A stretch of DNA of 64,000 nt from Nocardia salmonicida NBRC 13393 (GCF_001613085.1 NZ_BDBR01000029.1:62001-126000), one strand, 5' to 3'; counted from the first letter of the stretch, positions 23,900 to 34,798 are shown. The notes: generated by a model not told the origin, from the letters alone. Numbers and translations are program-made.

Positions 23900-25327
23900 A
23901 TGTCCGCGCCCGACCACATCGCGCCGAATTCCTCGGCCGACCTCGGTCTCACCGACCTGTCCGCGGCCATCGCCGAGGGCAGCGTCTCCTCGGTTGCGGC
24001 CGTCGCCGACGCGCTCGAGCGGATCGAGGCGTCGCAGCCGACGCTCAACGCGTTCCGGGTCGTGCGTCGCGAAGCCGCGCTCCGGGAGGCTGCCGAGGCG
24101 GACGCGCGCGTGGCGGCGGGTGTGCGGCTGCCGCTGCTCGGTGTGCCGATCGCGGTCAAGGACGACACCGATATCAGCGGCGAGGTCACCGCGTTCGGGT
24201 GCGGTGGGGAATTCGCGCCGAAGACCGCCGACGCCGAATCGGTGCGCCGATTGCGCGCGGCGGGTGCGGTGATCGTCGGCAAGGCCAATACCTGCGAGCT
24301 GGGACAGTTGCCCTTCACCAGTGGTGACGCGTTCGGATACACCCGTAACCCGTGGGATCGCACGCGCACGCCGGGTGGGTCATCGGGCGGGTCGGCGGCG
24401 GCGGTCGCGGCCGGATTGGTCCCGGCGGCACTGGGTTCCGATGGTGCGGGGTCGGTGCGCATCCCGGCCTCGTGGACGAACCTGGTCGGGATCAAGCCGC
24501 AGCGTGGGCGCATCTCCACCTGGCCGTTGGCGGAGGCGTTCAACGGGCTCACCGTCAACGGCCCGCTCGCGCGCACCGTGCGTGACGCGGCGATGCTGCT
24601 CGACATCGCCGCCGGACCGCACGACGGCGACCGACACAGGCCCGCGCCGATCGATGCGAGCGCAGCGGTCGGGCGCGATCCCGGCAGGCTCAGAATTGCT
24701 CTCTCCCTGAGCATTCCGTACACCGCGACCAAGACCGCGCTCGATCTGCAGATCGCGGCGGCCGTGCACGCACTGGCGGGCACTCTGCGCACGCTCGGCC
24801 ATACCGTCACCGTGACGGACCTGCACTACGGGTTGATGATCGGCGCGTCCTTCCTGCCGCGCTCGCTGGCGGGGATCAGCCGCGTGCACCGGGATATGCC
24901 CGGAGCCGTTGTCGACCCGAGGACCACGGCCAATGCGCGCATCGGCCGAGTACTCAGCGGGCCCGCACTCGCCGCGGCGCGACTCGCGGAACCGCTGCTG
25001 CACAAGCGAATCGGTTCGTTCTTCGACGACTACGACCTCGTGCTGGCGCCGACCACCGCTACCCCTCCCCCGCAGGTGGAACAGATCGATGGCATCGGCG
25101 TCGGCGCGACCAACAGCCTGATCACCGCCGCGTGCCCGTATACGTGGCCGTGGAACGTACTCGGCTGGCCGAGCGTGAACGTGCCTGCGGGCTTCACCGA
25201 ATCCGGGCTGCCGATCGGCGCGCAATTGATGGGCAGCGCAGACAGCGAACCGCTGCTGATTTCCCTTGCGGCCCAGTTGGAATCAGAACTGCACTGGGAC
25301 CGCAACCGTCCCGTGCGGTGGTGGTGA
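23900..25327 (+). CDS. Amidase-signature enzyme (AmiA2-like)
   Basis: The 475-residue amidase hydrolyses amide bonds with the Ser-cisSer-Lys triad: Lys87 in PIAVKDDT, the cis-Ser in TPGGSSGGSAAAVAAG (about 161) and nucleophile Ser185 in DGAGSVRIPAS. Length and motifs are normal. ATG at 23900 follows GGAG with 5-nt spacing; an upstream in-frame start at 23837 is unlikely. Position between recO and era corresponds to Rv2363 (amiA2). Physiological substrate unknown. Confidence 0.92.
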   Translation: MSAPDHIAPNSSADLGLTDLSAAIAEGSVSSVAAVADALERIEASQPTLNAFRVVRREAALREAAEADARVAAGVRLPLLGVPIAVKDDTDISGEVTAFGCGGEFAPKTADAESVRRLRAAGAVIVGKANTCELGQLPFTSGDAFGYTRNPWDRTRTPGGSSGGSAAAVAAGLVPAALGSDGAGSVRIPASWTNLVGIKPQRGRISTWPLAEAFNGLTVNGPLARTVRDAAMLLDIAAGPHDGDRHRPAPIDASAAVGRDPGRLRIALSLSIPYTATKTALDLQIAAAVHALAGTLRTLGHTVTVTDLHYGLMIGASFLPRSLAGISRVHRDMPGAVVDPRTTANARIGRVLSGPALAAARLAEPLLHKRIGSFFDDYDLVLAPTTATPPPQVEQIDGIGVGATNSLITAACPYTWPWNVLGWPSVNVPAGFTESGLPIGAQLMGSADSEPLLISLAAQLESELHWDRNRPVRWW

Positions 25328-25340
25328 TTCACCGGGTGCT

Positions 25341-28185
25341 CTAACGCGCCGGTTCGATCCATCCTTCGAGATCGCTCTTCGTGCCCGACGGACAACCGTC
25401 CTGGCCGGTCTGCCGAGGAAACATCATCAGGCAGCGCTGCGGGCCCGATCCGCCGACCGCGGCGGTGACCAGGACCGCGATCGACGAGCCGTCGGCGACG
25501 CGGCTGGTCGAGAAGCCGAGCGTGCCGGTGACGCCGCGATAGTCGGACTCGCGCAGCTGGACCGCGATGGCGGTTCGGTTCGGCGGGAGGTCGGCGAGGA
25601 CGCCACGGCTGTTGCGCACAGCCTGGACGAAAAGGCCGCTCACGTCGAAAGCCAGACCGGTGCGGTCGCCGGCCCAGGTGGGCCGGTAGTCGGTGAGCCC
25701 GGCGTAGCCACGGAGGTCTTCGATCAACCCGGCCAGTTCGGTACACAGCTGCTCGTGTTCGAACGGCACCGGCTGGCCACCGAGTTTGCCGATGCCGCTG
25801 ACACAGTCGGCCCCGCCGAGCATGACCGGCGACGCCTTGGACACGTAGCGCACGGTGAGGTTGGCGGGAAGCGCGGCGGTGGCTTTCGGATCGGTGATCA
25901 GCCTGGTCACCGCGTCGTTGCCGAGGATCGCCGGGCCCGCGCCGCTGAGGCAGCCGCGACTCACCGATTTGGCGAAAGTCGGGAAGTCGTCGTTGCGGCC
26001 CGCGAAGAACAGCAGGGTGCGGCGGCCGAAGCCGGCGGTTTCGCACGGCGCGGGAAAACGGTAGAGCTGCTGTTGTTCGCGCCAGCTCATACTCTCCTGC
26101 GCCACCCCGCGTTCGGTGAGTTCTTTCTGCACGTCCTCGACCAAGGTGGTCACGTACAGGTCACCGGCGGCCTCGGGGTGATAGATCGCCACCTTGTCGT
26201 AGCGGGGCGCGCCGTTGAGATCGCGAGCACCCTGCACATAGTCGGCGACGAGGCGGGCCTGCACCCTATTGCTCGGTGCCGCTTGGAAATACAGCGGAGA
26301 CGCCTCTTCGAGACCATCCGCGGACAGCGTGGTGGCTACCGCGGGCACACCCAGCTCGCCGAGACGAGTTATGGCTCTGCGGGTTTCGTCGTTGCTGCGA
26401 TCGATCCCGACGACGCCGAGCACGCTGGGGTCATCGGCCACGAGCTCGCGCAGCGGATTGTCGACCACCCACCCGGCATGGCGCATATCGGAGCCGCCGT
26501 TGGCGATGATGATGCGCAGCAACGGTTCCGATTCGTCGGAGGCCAGTAACGCGCGACGCTGCTGCACAGCCAGACCCGCGAGTTCCTCCACCTGGGCGTG
26601 CGGATAGCGCACATTGGTGTCGACGTAGCTGAGGCCGGCGAAGTACACCAGCGAGACCAAGGGGCGGTTCGGATTGCTCGCGCGCGTCGGACGCGGCGAC
26701 GTTGAGCCGGAACACCTCTCGCTGCATCGCCGACAACTCGGGGTCGTCGGCGAAGGTCTGCCGGGGGTTGTCGCTGTAGCCGACGCATTCACCGCCGCGC
26801 AGACTCACCGAGACACCGTTGGTCCACGGCCAATGCGAACACTGCGCACCGCGTAACGGTGGAAAATAGACCAGTGTCGCGGCCGCGGCGATCACGATCG
26901 GGATCAGCACGCACAGACCGACGAACCAGCTGCGCGCGGCGAGCGGCGGCGCGGGCGGCAGTGCGAGACCACGGAATCGGGCGTCGCTCACACGCGGTGT
27001 GGTGTCGGGCGGCAGGATCGCGCGCAACGGCAGGAACCACGCGTCGGCCTGGCGATGAGTGCGCCGGTTGTCGATCTCGCGCACCCACTCCTGCAGCGGA
27101 TCGGGCGGTTGTGGGGACGGCGTGTCGGCGAGACTTTCCAGGGTGCGCAGCGGGCGCAGATCACTGATGTGCGAGAGCTCGCCGACCTCGCGGCTCGGCC
27201 CCTCGTCCCGCAACGCCACGACCACCAGCGGATCGAAAAGCCCTGTCTCGTTGCGGATTTCGTTGATCCAGGTCAGGATACGCGCACCGTCGCTGCCTTC
27301 GGCGAGACCGCCGAGCAACGCCACCGGGTACGCGGTGCGCCGCCAGCTCGACGGGCGCCAGATGCGCCGTCGGTAGGCATCGCGCAGGTCCTCGAGAAAC
27401 GCGTGCACGAGGAGCTTGGCGACCTGCTCCTCGTTCTCGTCGACCCGGTGCGAAGCGGTGAGCCGGGACGCGAAACCCAGGAAACTGCCCGATAATTCAG
27501 GCGCCAGGTAGCGCTGGTGCAGGAACCACCGCGTCACCTTCGACATACCGGGAATGCGCCCGGACACCCACAGCCACAACCGCAGCACCGGCCACAGGGC
27601 GAGCACACCGAAGACCACCCGTGAAATCGTGTCGCCCGCAACACCTTCGGCGGTGTCGGAGCGGCTCGTCGGCGAACCGCTGCGCAGTAGTTTGGGCAGC
27701 CTGCGGCGCAATTCGTCGGGCGCCTCGGATTCGTCGGAGGTCACCCGCTGGCGGGTCAGCCAGTCGGCGGTGCGGTAGCGCGGGAACTTGATCGCACCCA
27801 TCGCGGTGTCGTCGGCGGCGAAACCGGCCACCAGATGCTGGACGATCGGCAGGCAGTGGCCCGGGATCTCCTGATCAGTGGCGTGCGGGCCCGCATCGAT
27901 CGCGTTGAGGTCGGGGGTGAGCTGGGTACGCGGCAGGTCGGGGGCGTGCAGGTCGATCTTGACGCGCGGGGTCGCCCGTCTGCCACCGGATTCACTGAGC
28001 CAACTGTAGATTTCACCGACCAACGCCGTATGCCCGGTGACGCCGACGACCTCGATGATCGGGCGAGGCAGCGCATGCCGTCCGTGTACCAGTGTGCGCA
28101 GCACGCGCGGGCGGGTATCGGGAATCTCGAGCGCCCGCAGCAACTCCAGCAGCTTGCCGACATCATTGGCATCGGGCACTTCCAC
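25341..28185 (-). pseudogene. Frameshifted membrane-tethered periplasmic-binding-type receptor
   Basis: Two overlapping reading frames (28185 to about 26680, then about 26685 to 25341) make one protein of about 947 residues if a frameshift near 26679-26686 is repaired. The first part has a degenerate P-loop-like IIEVVGVTGHTALVGE at 42-58, two hydrophobic segments (about 188-208 and 419-441) and conserved helices between. The second part is a type-1 periplasmic-binding (ANF-receptor-like) domain: PLVSLVYFAGLSYVDTN, LRIIIANGG, VLGVVGIDRSNDETR, YDKVAIYHPEAAGDLY and so on. The join falls in CGCGCGCG: losing one base or gaining one CG unit restores it, reading ASDA-R-ASNPNRP. Real mutation, strain variation or sequencing error cannot be told apart. 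GTG at 28185 or 28179 follows GGGGAGG. Confidence 0.7.
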
Positions 28186-28269
28186 GGCCTCCCCGGACGA
28201 TCAGCGAAGCACGCCGAACGAACCGGCGTGTTCGCCGAACGATACCCCGTACCGCCGACACTCAAACGG

Positions 28270-29181
28270 TCAAAAGCCCAGCTTCCCCAGCTGTTTCGGG
28301 TCACGCTGCCAATCCTTGGCGACCTTCACGTGCAGGTTCAGGTAGATGCGAGTACCGAGAATGTGCTCGATCTGTTTGCGGGCATTGGTGCCGACCTCTT
28401 TGAGGCGGGCGCCGTTCTTGCCGATGATGATCGCCTTCTGGCTGGGCCGCTCGACATACAGCAGGGCATGCACTTCGAGCATGTCCTCGTTCGCCGCGTA
28501 GGGCTCGATGTCTTCGATGACCACGGCCAGCGAGTGCGGCAGTTCGTCGCGCACGCCCTCGAGCGCGGCCTCGCGGATCAGCTCGGCCATGAGGGTTTCC
28601 TCCGGCTCGTCGGTGATCTCACCGTCGGGGTAGAACGCCGGGCCCTCGGGCAACTGCGAGGCGATCAGGTCGACGAGCACCTCGACCTGTTCGCCCTTCA
28701 CCGCCGAGACCGGAATGACCTCGGACTCGGGGCCGAGCAGCTTCACCAGGGCCATCAGCTGATGGGCGATCTCGTCGCGGCCCACCTTGTCGATCTTGGT
28801 GACCACGCCGAGGATCTTGGTCTTGGGCGCCATCATCTTGATCTGCTCGACGATCCAGCGGTCACCGGGGCCGATCTTCTCGTCGGCCGGGATGCACAGC
28901 GCGATCAGGTCGACCTCGGAATAAGTGTCGCGGACCAGGTCGTTGAGGCGCTGGCCGAGCAGGGTGCGCGGGCGGTGCAGACCGGGGGTGTCGACCAGGA
29001 TCAGCTGGGCGTCCTCACGGTGCACGATGCCGCGGATGGTGTGGCGGGTGGTCTGCGGGCGCGAGGAGGTGATCGCGATCTTGGTGCCGACCAGCGCGTT
29101 GGTCAGCGTCGACTTGCCGGTGTTCGGGCGGCCGACGAAACAGACGAAGCCGGAATGGAATTCCTTGCCGGAGTCAGCCAC
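28270..29181 (-). CDS. era: GTPase Era
   Basis: The 303-residue essential GTPase assists 16S rRNA maturation and 30S assembly. G1 is GRPNTGKST, G2 switch includes QTTRHTIRG, G3 is DTPGLHRP, G4 is TKID. The C-terminal KH domain with KAIIIGKNGARLKEVGTNARKQIE binds the 3' end of 16S rRNA. GTG at 29181 overlaps the preceding cdd-like gene by 8 nt, so the whole run from ybeY to era is translationally coupled. Confidence 0.97.
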   Translation of the reverse strand: MADSGKEFHSGFVCFVGRPNTGKSTLTNALVGTKIAITSSRPQTTRHTIRGIVHREDAQLILVDTPGLHRPRTLLGQRLNDLVRDTYSEVDLIALCIPADEKIGPGDRWIVEQIKMMAPKTKILGVVTKIDKVGRDEIAHQLMALVKLLGPESEVIPVSAVKGEQVEVLVDLIASQLPEGPAFYPDGEITDEPEETLMAELIREAALEGVRDELPHSLAVVIEDIEPYAANEDMLEVHALLYVERPSQKAIIIGKNGARLKEVGTNARKQIEHILGTRIYLNLHVKVAKDWQRDPKQLGKLGF

Positions 29182-29509
29182 CGTGCACCTCGCTCAGCAC
29201 GGCGCCGGCGCGGTCGGTGCGGACGATCGAGGCCGAAGGCGAGACCTCACGGACCGCGTCGATACCCGCGTCGTCGGCGTCACCAGCGACGACGAACGCC
29301 GCTTCGAACCCCTCCGCGCCACTCGAGATCGCGGCGGCCACAGCGGCCTGCAACGCGGTCAGGCGCAGGGCGGTCAGCGCTACCTCGCCCGCGGCGTAGG
29401 TGCGCCCGTCGGTGTCGCGCACCGCGGCGCCGCTCGCGCCGCCGGTGCGGCCAAGCGCGCCACGCGCCAGCACCAGCAGCTTGTTGTCCTCGGCGTCCAG
29501 TTCACTCAT
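29174..29509 (-). CDS. Cytidine deaminase-like protein (Rv2365c-like)
   Basis: The 111-residue protein has the alpha/beta layout of the cytidine deaminase superfamily: DNKLLVLARGALGRTGGASGAAVRDTDGRTYAAGEVALTALRLTALQAAVAAAISSGAE. The HAE and PCxxC zinc motifs of active enzymes are absent; there is not one cysteine. It is therefore probably non-catalytic. Conserved between the CorC gene and era in Mycobacteriales (Rv2365c position); its role is unknown. Overlaps both neighbours by 8 nt. Confidence 0.82.
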   Translation of the reverse strand: MSELDAEDNKLLVLARGALGRTGGASGAAVRDTDGRTYAAGEVALTALRLTALQAAVAAAISSGAEGFEAAFVVAGDADDAGIDAVREVSPSASIVRTDRAGAVLSEVHGG

Positions 29510-30872
29510 GGTTTTCTCCGTTGTCGTCGGGCACGCGCACCTGGTCGGTGTCGGCGGTTGCCTCGTCGGTCGCGCCCTTGCGGGGCTTGTCGGTCTTCTT
29601 TTCCGCTTTGTCCGCTTTGTCGGCCACCCGGCGCACCAGCACGGTGTTGACGCGCATGCGCCCGCGCGCGTCGGCGCCACCCTCGCCGCGCAGCACCAGC
29701 CCGTAGACGGTCACCTTGGAGCCGGGCAGCGGGACGCGGCCCAGCTCGTGCGCGAGCAGCCCGCCGACGGTGTCGACGTCGTCGTCCTCGATGTCGAGGC
29801 CGTACAGCTCCCCCAGGTCCTCCACCGACAGCCGCGACGAGATGCGGTAGCGGCCGTCACCGAGGTCCTCCACGGGCGGAGTCTCGTCGGTGTCGTATTC
29901 GTCGTTGATCTCGCCGACGATCTCTTCCAGCACGTCCTCGATGGTTACCAGCCCCGCGATGCCGCCGTACTCGTCGACCAGCAGCGCCATGTGATTGCGC
30001 CGCCGCTGCATCTCGTCGAGGAGTGCGTCGAGCGGCTTGGAATCGGGGACGAAGATCGCGGGCCGCATGACGTCGCGCACCGATACCTTGCGGGCGCGAT
30101 CGGCATAGGGCACCAGGTCTTTCAGATAGACCACGCCGCGCACGTCGTCGACGTTCTCACCGATCACCGGGATCCGGGAGTGGCCGGAGCGCACGGCCAG
30201 CGACATCGCCTGGGCGGCGGTCTTGTCGTCCTCGATCCACACCATCTCGGTGCGCGGCACCATCACCGCGCGAGCTGGAGTGTCGCCGAGTTCGAAGACC
30301 GACTGGATCATCCGGCGTTCGTCGTCGGCCACCACGCCGCGCTCGCGGGCCATGTCGACCACCTCGCGCAGCTCGATCTCGGAAGCGAAGGGGCCGTTGC
30401 GAAATCCCTTACCCGGGGTGATCGCGTTGCCGAGCAGAATCAGCAGCCGACTGACCGGGCTGAGCACCGCGCCGATGATCTGCAACGGCACGGCGGCGGC
30501 CAAGGCGATCGAGTAGGCGTGCTGGCGGCCGAGCGTACGCGGGCCGACGCCGATCACGACGTAGGAAACCACCACCATCAACGTGGCGGTGACCAGCAGT
30601 GCCGTGCTCTCGTTCCACAGTTCCAAGGTCGCCGCGGCCAGCAGCACGGTGGCGGTGATCTCGCACAGAATACGCAGCAGGACAACGAGATTCACATAGC
30701 GCGGACGGTCGTCGACAATCGTGCGCAGCCGGGCGGCACCGGAGCGCTCCTCGCGGACCATGTCGTCGAGCCTGGCCCGCGACACCGTGTTCAGCGCCGA
30801 GTCGACGCCCGCGAACACCCCGCCGATGCCGATCAATACGATCGCCAGCGAAATCAGGGTCAGTACTGTCAC
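29502..30872 (-). CDS. CorC/HlyC-type CNNM-CBS membrane protein
   Basis: The 456-residue protein has an N-terminal CNNM domain (DUF21) with about four membrane helices (residues 1-160) and a tandem CBS pair (about 200-320; MVPRTEMVWIEDD, HSRIPVIGENVDDVRGVVYLKD, NHMALLVDEYGGIAGLVTIED). A CorC/HlyC C-terminal domain and a charged Lys/Asp tail follow. Such proteins are linked to Mg2+/Co2+ efflux or homeostasis; 'hemolysin' is a legacy label. GTG at 30872 overlaps ybeY by 4 nt. Confidence 0.93.
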   Translation of the reverse strand: MTVLTLISLAIVLIGIGGVFAGVDSALNTVSRARLDDMVREERSGAARLRTIVDDRPRYVNLVVLLRILCEITATVLLAAATLELWNESTALLVTATLMVVVSYVVIGVGPRTLGRQHAYSIALAAAVPLQIIGAVLSPVSRLLILLGNAITPGKGFRNGPFASEIELREVVDMARERGVVADDERRMIQSVFELGDTPARAVMVPRTEMVWIEDDKTAAQAMSLAVRSGHSRIPVIGENVDDVRGVVYLKDLVPYADRARKVSVRDVMRPAIFVPDSKPLDALLDEMQRRRNHMALLVDEYGGIAGLVTIEDVLEEIVGEINDEYDTDETPPVEDLGDGRYRISSRLSVEDLGELYGLDIEDDDVDTVGGLLAHELGRVPLPGSKVTVYGLVLRGEGGADARGRMRVNTVLVRRVADKADKAEKKTDKPRKGATDEATADTDQVRVPDDNGENHE

Positions 30873-31417
30873 GCGGGGCCTTCGCCGGGTGCGGTGAAAC
30901 CTGCCTTGCCGAGTAGTCGGTCGTCACGCTCGGCCAGCTCCGCACGGCGCTGTTCCTCACGCAGGCTCACGTACCACTCCTCGAGCAGTTGGGCCTGCAG
31001 CGCGAACATCTCCTTCTCCTCCTCCGGCTCGGCATGGTCGTAGCCGAGCAGGTGGAGCACGCCGTGCACGGTGAGCAGGGCCAGCTCGTGGTCGAGCGAA
31101 TGGTCGGCCTTCTGGGCCTGACCCATCGCGAACTCCGGGCACAGCACGATGTCGCCGAGCATGGACGGGCCGGGCTCGGGGCTGTCGGGACGACCGCCGG
31201 GCTCGAGCTCGTCCATCGGGAACGACATCACGTCGGTGGGACCGGGCAGGTCCATCCAGCGCACGTGCAGGTCGGCCATGGTGTCGAGATCGACGAGCAC
31301 CATCGACAGCTCGGCGGCCGGATGGACGTCCATCCGAGCGATCACGAAACGCGCGACGCTGACCAGGTCTTCTTCGGGAACGTCCATACCCGATTCGTTG
31401 GCGATCTCGATGCTCAC
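30869..31417 (-). CDS. ybeY: Endoribonuclease YbeY
   Basis: The 182-residue metal-dependent RNase acts in rRNA maturation and ribosome quality control. The zinc motif is HGVLHLLGYDH (H-x3-H-x5-H), preceded by the substrate region GPTDVMSFPMDE and LGDIVLCPE. GTG at 31417 begins MSIEIANESGMDVPEEDL. The C-terminal tail after the motif is longer than in E. coli, as usual for actinobacteria. Overlaps the CorC-like gene. Confidence 0.95.
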   Translation of the reverse strand: MSIEIANESGMDVPEEDLVSVARFVIARMDVHPAAELSMVLVDLDTMADLHVRWMDLPGPTDVMSFPMDELEPGGRPDSPEPGPSMLGDIVLCPEFAMGQAQKADHSLDHELALLTVHGVLHLLGYDHAEPEEEKEMFALQAQLLEEWYVSLREEQRRAELAERDDRLLGKAGFTAPGEGPA

Positions 31418-31499
31418 CCGTTCAGGGTACGGTGCCGACCCGACGCCGCCGGGAGCGGCATCGGGCCAGCTCGATCGTGTCCCGCCCCGGTTCCGCCGG

Positions 31500-32600
<1,101 letters not shown>

Positions 32601-32718
32601 AAGTGGCTATAGCCTGCTTCCGGTCTCGACCTGGTGTTCGATGAGTCCAGTTTACCGCCGAGCACCGACACCGCACAGCGGATAAAATGCCGACGGACGA
32701 GCCGTTCATCGCTTCACC

Positions 32719-32746
32719 GGGCGGGTACCCCGTTCCGGTACCGCCC
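32719..32746 (-). terminator. Possible hairpin downstream of rsmE
   Basis: GGGCGGGTACC and GGTACCGCCC can pair with one bulged G across a 7-nt loop, 22 nt after the rsmE stop on the minus strand. It may attenuate read-through from hrcA-dnaJ-rsmE into phoH. The evidence is the fold alone. Confidence 0.35.
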
Positions 32747-32768
32747 ACTCCTTGCGCGATCCGCGGTG

Positions 32769-33509
32769 TTACCAGCGCGGTGTCAACGCACCGAGAGCAC
32801 CCAGCGCGACCGCGGCCGCGGTCGAGGTACGCAACACGGTGGGGCCGAGCAGCACGATCTCCGCGCCCGACTCGGCCAATGCCGACAGCTCGGTGTCGTC
32901 GAGACCGCCCTCCGGGCCGACGATCAGCACCACTTCACTCGCCTCTGCCAGTGGCAGTTCGGTGAATTTTCCCGCGCCGGATTCGTGCAGGGCCGCGACG
33001 ATCGCACCGTCCGCCTTGGCTTTTCGCACCAGCTCGACCAGATCGCGGGTGCGGTGCAGGCCTGCGATCTCGGGAATGTAGGCGCGACGGGACTGCCGGG
33101 CCGCGGACTTGGCGGCCGCGCGCCACTTGTCGATTCCCTTGGCGGCCTTGGCCTCCCAGTTCGCGACGCAGCGCGCGGCCTGCCAGGGGACGATCAGGTC
33201 CGCGCCCGCCTCGGTCATCAACTCGACGGCCAGCTCGGAGCGATCGGACTTGGGCAAGGCCTGCACCACGGTCACCTGCGGGGTGGGCGGGGTGGCCAGG
33301 CGGCGGTCACGGACCGCCAGCTCCAGGCGATCCTTCTGGGCCGCGACGACTTCGGAGTCGGCGAGCACACCGTGCCCGTCGGACAGGGTGATCAGCTCGC
33401 CGACCTTGATCCGGCGCACGGTCGCCGCGTGGCGACCCTCCGGACCGTCCAGCACCGCGACGGCCCCCGGTTCGGGCACCTCGTCGAGGTAGAAGACCGT
33501 CGCGGCCAC
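32769..33509 (-). CDS. rsmE: 16S rRNA m3U1498 methyltransferase RsmE
   Basis: The 246-residue SPOUT methyltransferase uses S-adenosylmethionine to methylate U1498 of 16S rRNA. The N-terminal PUA-like strand region (VFYLDEVPEPGAVAVLDGPEGRHAATVRRIKVGELITLSDG) precedes the trefoil-knot core with VVLIVGPEGGLDDTELSALAESG and LGPTVLRTSTAAAVALGAL. Starts at GTG 33509, four nt after the dnaJ stop, in the same operon. Confidence 0.95.
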   Translation of the reverse strand: MAATVFYLDEVPEPGAVAVLDGPEGRHAATVRRIKVGELITLSDGHGVLADSEVVAAQKDRLELAVRDRRLATPPTPQVTVVQALPKSDRSELAVELMTEAGADLIVPWQAARCVANWEAKAAKGIDKWRAAAKSAARQSRRAYIPEIAGLHRTRDLVELVRKAKADGAIVAALHESGAGKFTELPLAEASEVVLIVGPEGGLDDTELSALAESGAEIVLLGPTVLRTSTAAAVALGALGALTPRW

Positions 33510-33513
33510 GGCC

Positions 33514-34668
33514 TCAGCGTCCGCTGAACGACGCGCGCAGCCGGGCGAACAGGCCGCTGTTGTGCTCGGACTGGGTCGACATCACCTCGGCGCGATCCTT
33601 GTCCCGCATGCCCTTGAACTTGCGCAGCAGATCGGTCTGCCTGCCGTCGAGCTTGTTCGGCACCACGATGTCGAGGTGGGCGAGCAGGTCGCCACGCGCG
33701 CCCGAACGCAGGCGCGGCATGCCGTGGGCACGCAGCTGGATGACCTCGCCGGGCTGGGTGCCCGCCGCGATGGTGAGCTCGGTGGGGCCGTCGAGGATGG
33801 TGTCGACGACCACGGTGGTGCCGAGGATCGCGTCGACCATCGGCACCCGGACGGTGCAGTGCAGGTCGTCGCCGTCGCGGACGAAGGTGTCGTGGGGCTG
33901 CTCGACGACCTCGACGTAGAGGTCACCGGCGTGGCCGCCACCGGGGCCGACCTCGCCCTGAGCGGCCAGGCGAACCCGCATACCGCTGGCGACACCGGCC
34001 GGGATGGGCGCGGCGATCTCGCGACGAGCGCGCACTCGGCCGTCGCCACCGCACTTGTTGCAGGGGTCGGGGATGGTCTCGCCCGCGCCACGGCAGGTGG
34101 GGCAGGGACGCGAGGTGAGCACCTGGCCGAGGAACGAGCGCTGCACCGACTGCACCTCGCCCGCGCCGTCGCAGGTCTCACAGCGGATCGGCTTGGAGTT
34201 GCCGTTGGTGCCGGAGCCCACGCAGACATCGCACAGGATCGCGGTGTCGACGGTCAGATGCTTGGTGACGCCGACCGCGCATTCGGCCAGGCTCAGCCTG
34301 GTGCGGATCAGCGAGTCGGCGCCGGGCTGCACGCGGCCACGCGGCTTGCGCTGGCCACCGCCCTGGCCGCTCATCCCGCCGAAGAAGGCTTCGAAGACGT
34401 CGCCGAGACCGCCGAAGCCGGCACCGTTGAATCCTGCTCCGCCGCCGCCGTTTTCGAGCGGGTCACCGCCGAGGTCGACGATCCGGCGCTTCTCGGGGTC
34501 GGTCAGCACCTCGTAGGCGGTGGAGACTTCCTTGAAGCGGGCCTGCGCGCCCTCGTCCGGGTTCACGTCGGGGTGCAGTTCGCGGGCCAGTTTGCGGTAA
34601 GCGCGCTTGAGCTCCTGGTCGGTGGCATTCTTGCCGACGCCGAGCAGTCCGTAGTAATCCCGTGCCAC
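33514..34668 (-). CDS. dnaJ: Chaperone DnaJ (DnaJ2 type)
   Basis: The 384-residue full-length type I J-protein has a J-domain (1-70) with HPD in ARELHPDVNPDEG, a Gly-rich linker and four CxxCxGxG zinc modules (CDVCVGSG, CETCDGAG, CPTCRGAG, CNKCGGDG). The substrate-binding C-terminal domains complete it. It stimulates DnaK ATPase and hands over unfolded clients. Lying after hrcA, it is the DnaJ2 copy of actinobacteria. GTG at 34668. A HAIR-like repeat 53 nt upstream suggests control by HspR as well as HrcA. Confidence 0.96.
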   Translation of the reverse strand: MARDYYGLLGVGKNATDQELKRAYRKLARELHPDVNPDEGAQARFKEVSTAYEVLTDPEKRRIVDLGGDPLENGGGGAGFNGAGFGGLGDVFEAFFGGMSGQGGGQRKPRGRVQPGADSLIRTRLSLAECAVGVTKHLTVDTAILCDVCVGSGTNGNSKPIRCETCDGAGEVQSVQRSFLGQVLTSRPCPTCRGAGETIPDPCNKCGGDGRVRARREIAAPIPAGVASGMRVRLAAQGEVGPGGGHAGDLYVEVVEQPHDTFVRDGDDLHCTVRVPMVDAILGTTVVVDTILDGPTELTIAAGTQPGEVIQLRAHGMPRLRSGARGDLLAHLDIVVPNKLDGRQTDLLRKFKGMRDKDRAEVMSTQSEHNSGLFARLRASFSGR

Positions 34669-34720
34669 GTGAGTTCTCTAGTCCTTGGTCGGTGTGGGCC
34701 GGCCGAGCGCCGGGCGCATC

Positions 34721-34741
34721 CTTTAGTCGAATCCACTCAAC
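34721..34741 (-). promoter_or_regulatory. HAIR-like (HspR-type) inverted repeat upstream of dnaJ
   Basis: CTTTAGT (34721-34727), 7 bp, ACTCAAC (34735-34741) matches the HspR recognition pattern CTTGAGT-N7-ACTCAAG at 12 of 14 positions. It lies in the 130-nt hrcA-dnaJ gap, 53 nt before the dnaJ start. A -10-like TAAAGT overlaps it on the minus strand. HspR binding is inferred. Confidence 0.55.
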
Positions 34742-34798
34742 TTTACCGGCCGAAGTATCGACCTTAACAGTCCGGTTGTTGTCGTTCCCGCGCTGGCT

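Noticed and set aside
27835..29706. 623-residue plus-strand frame
   Set aside because: Antisense to era, the cdd-like gene and the frameshifted receptor; composition only.
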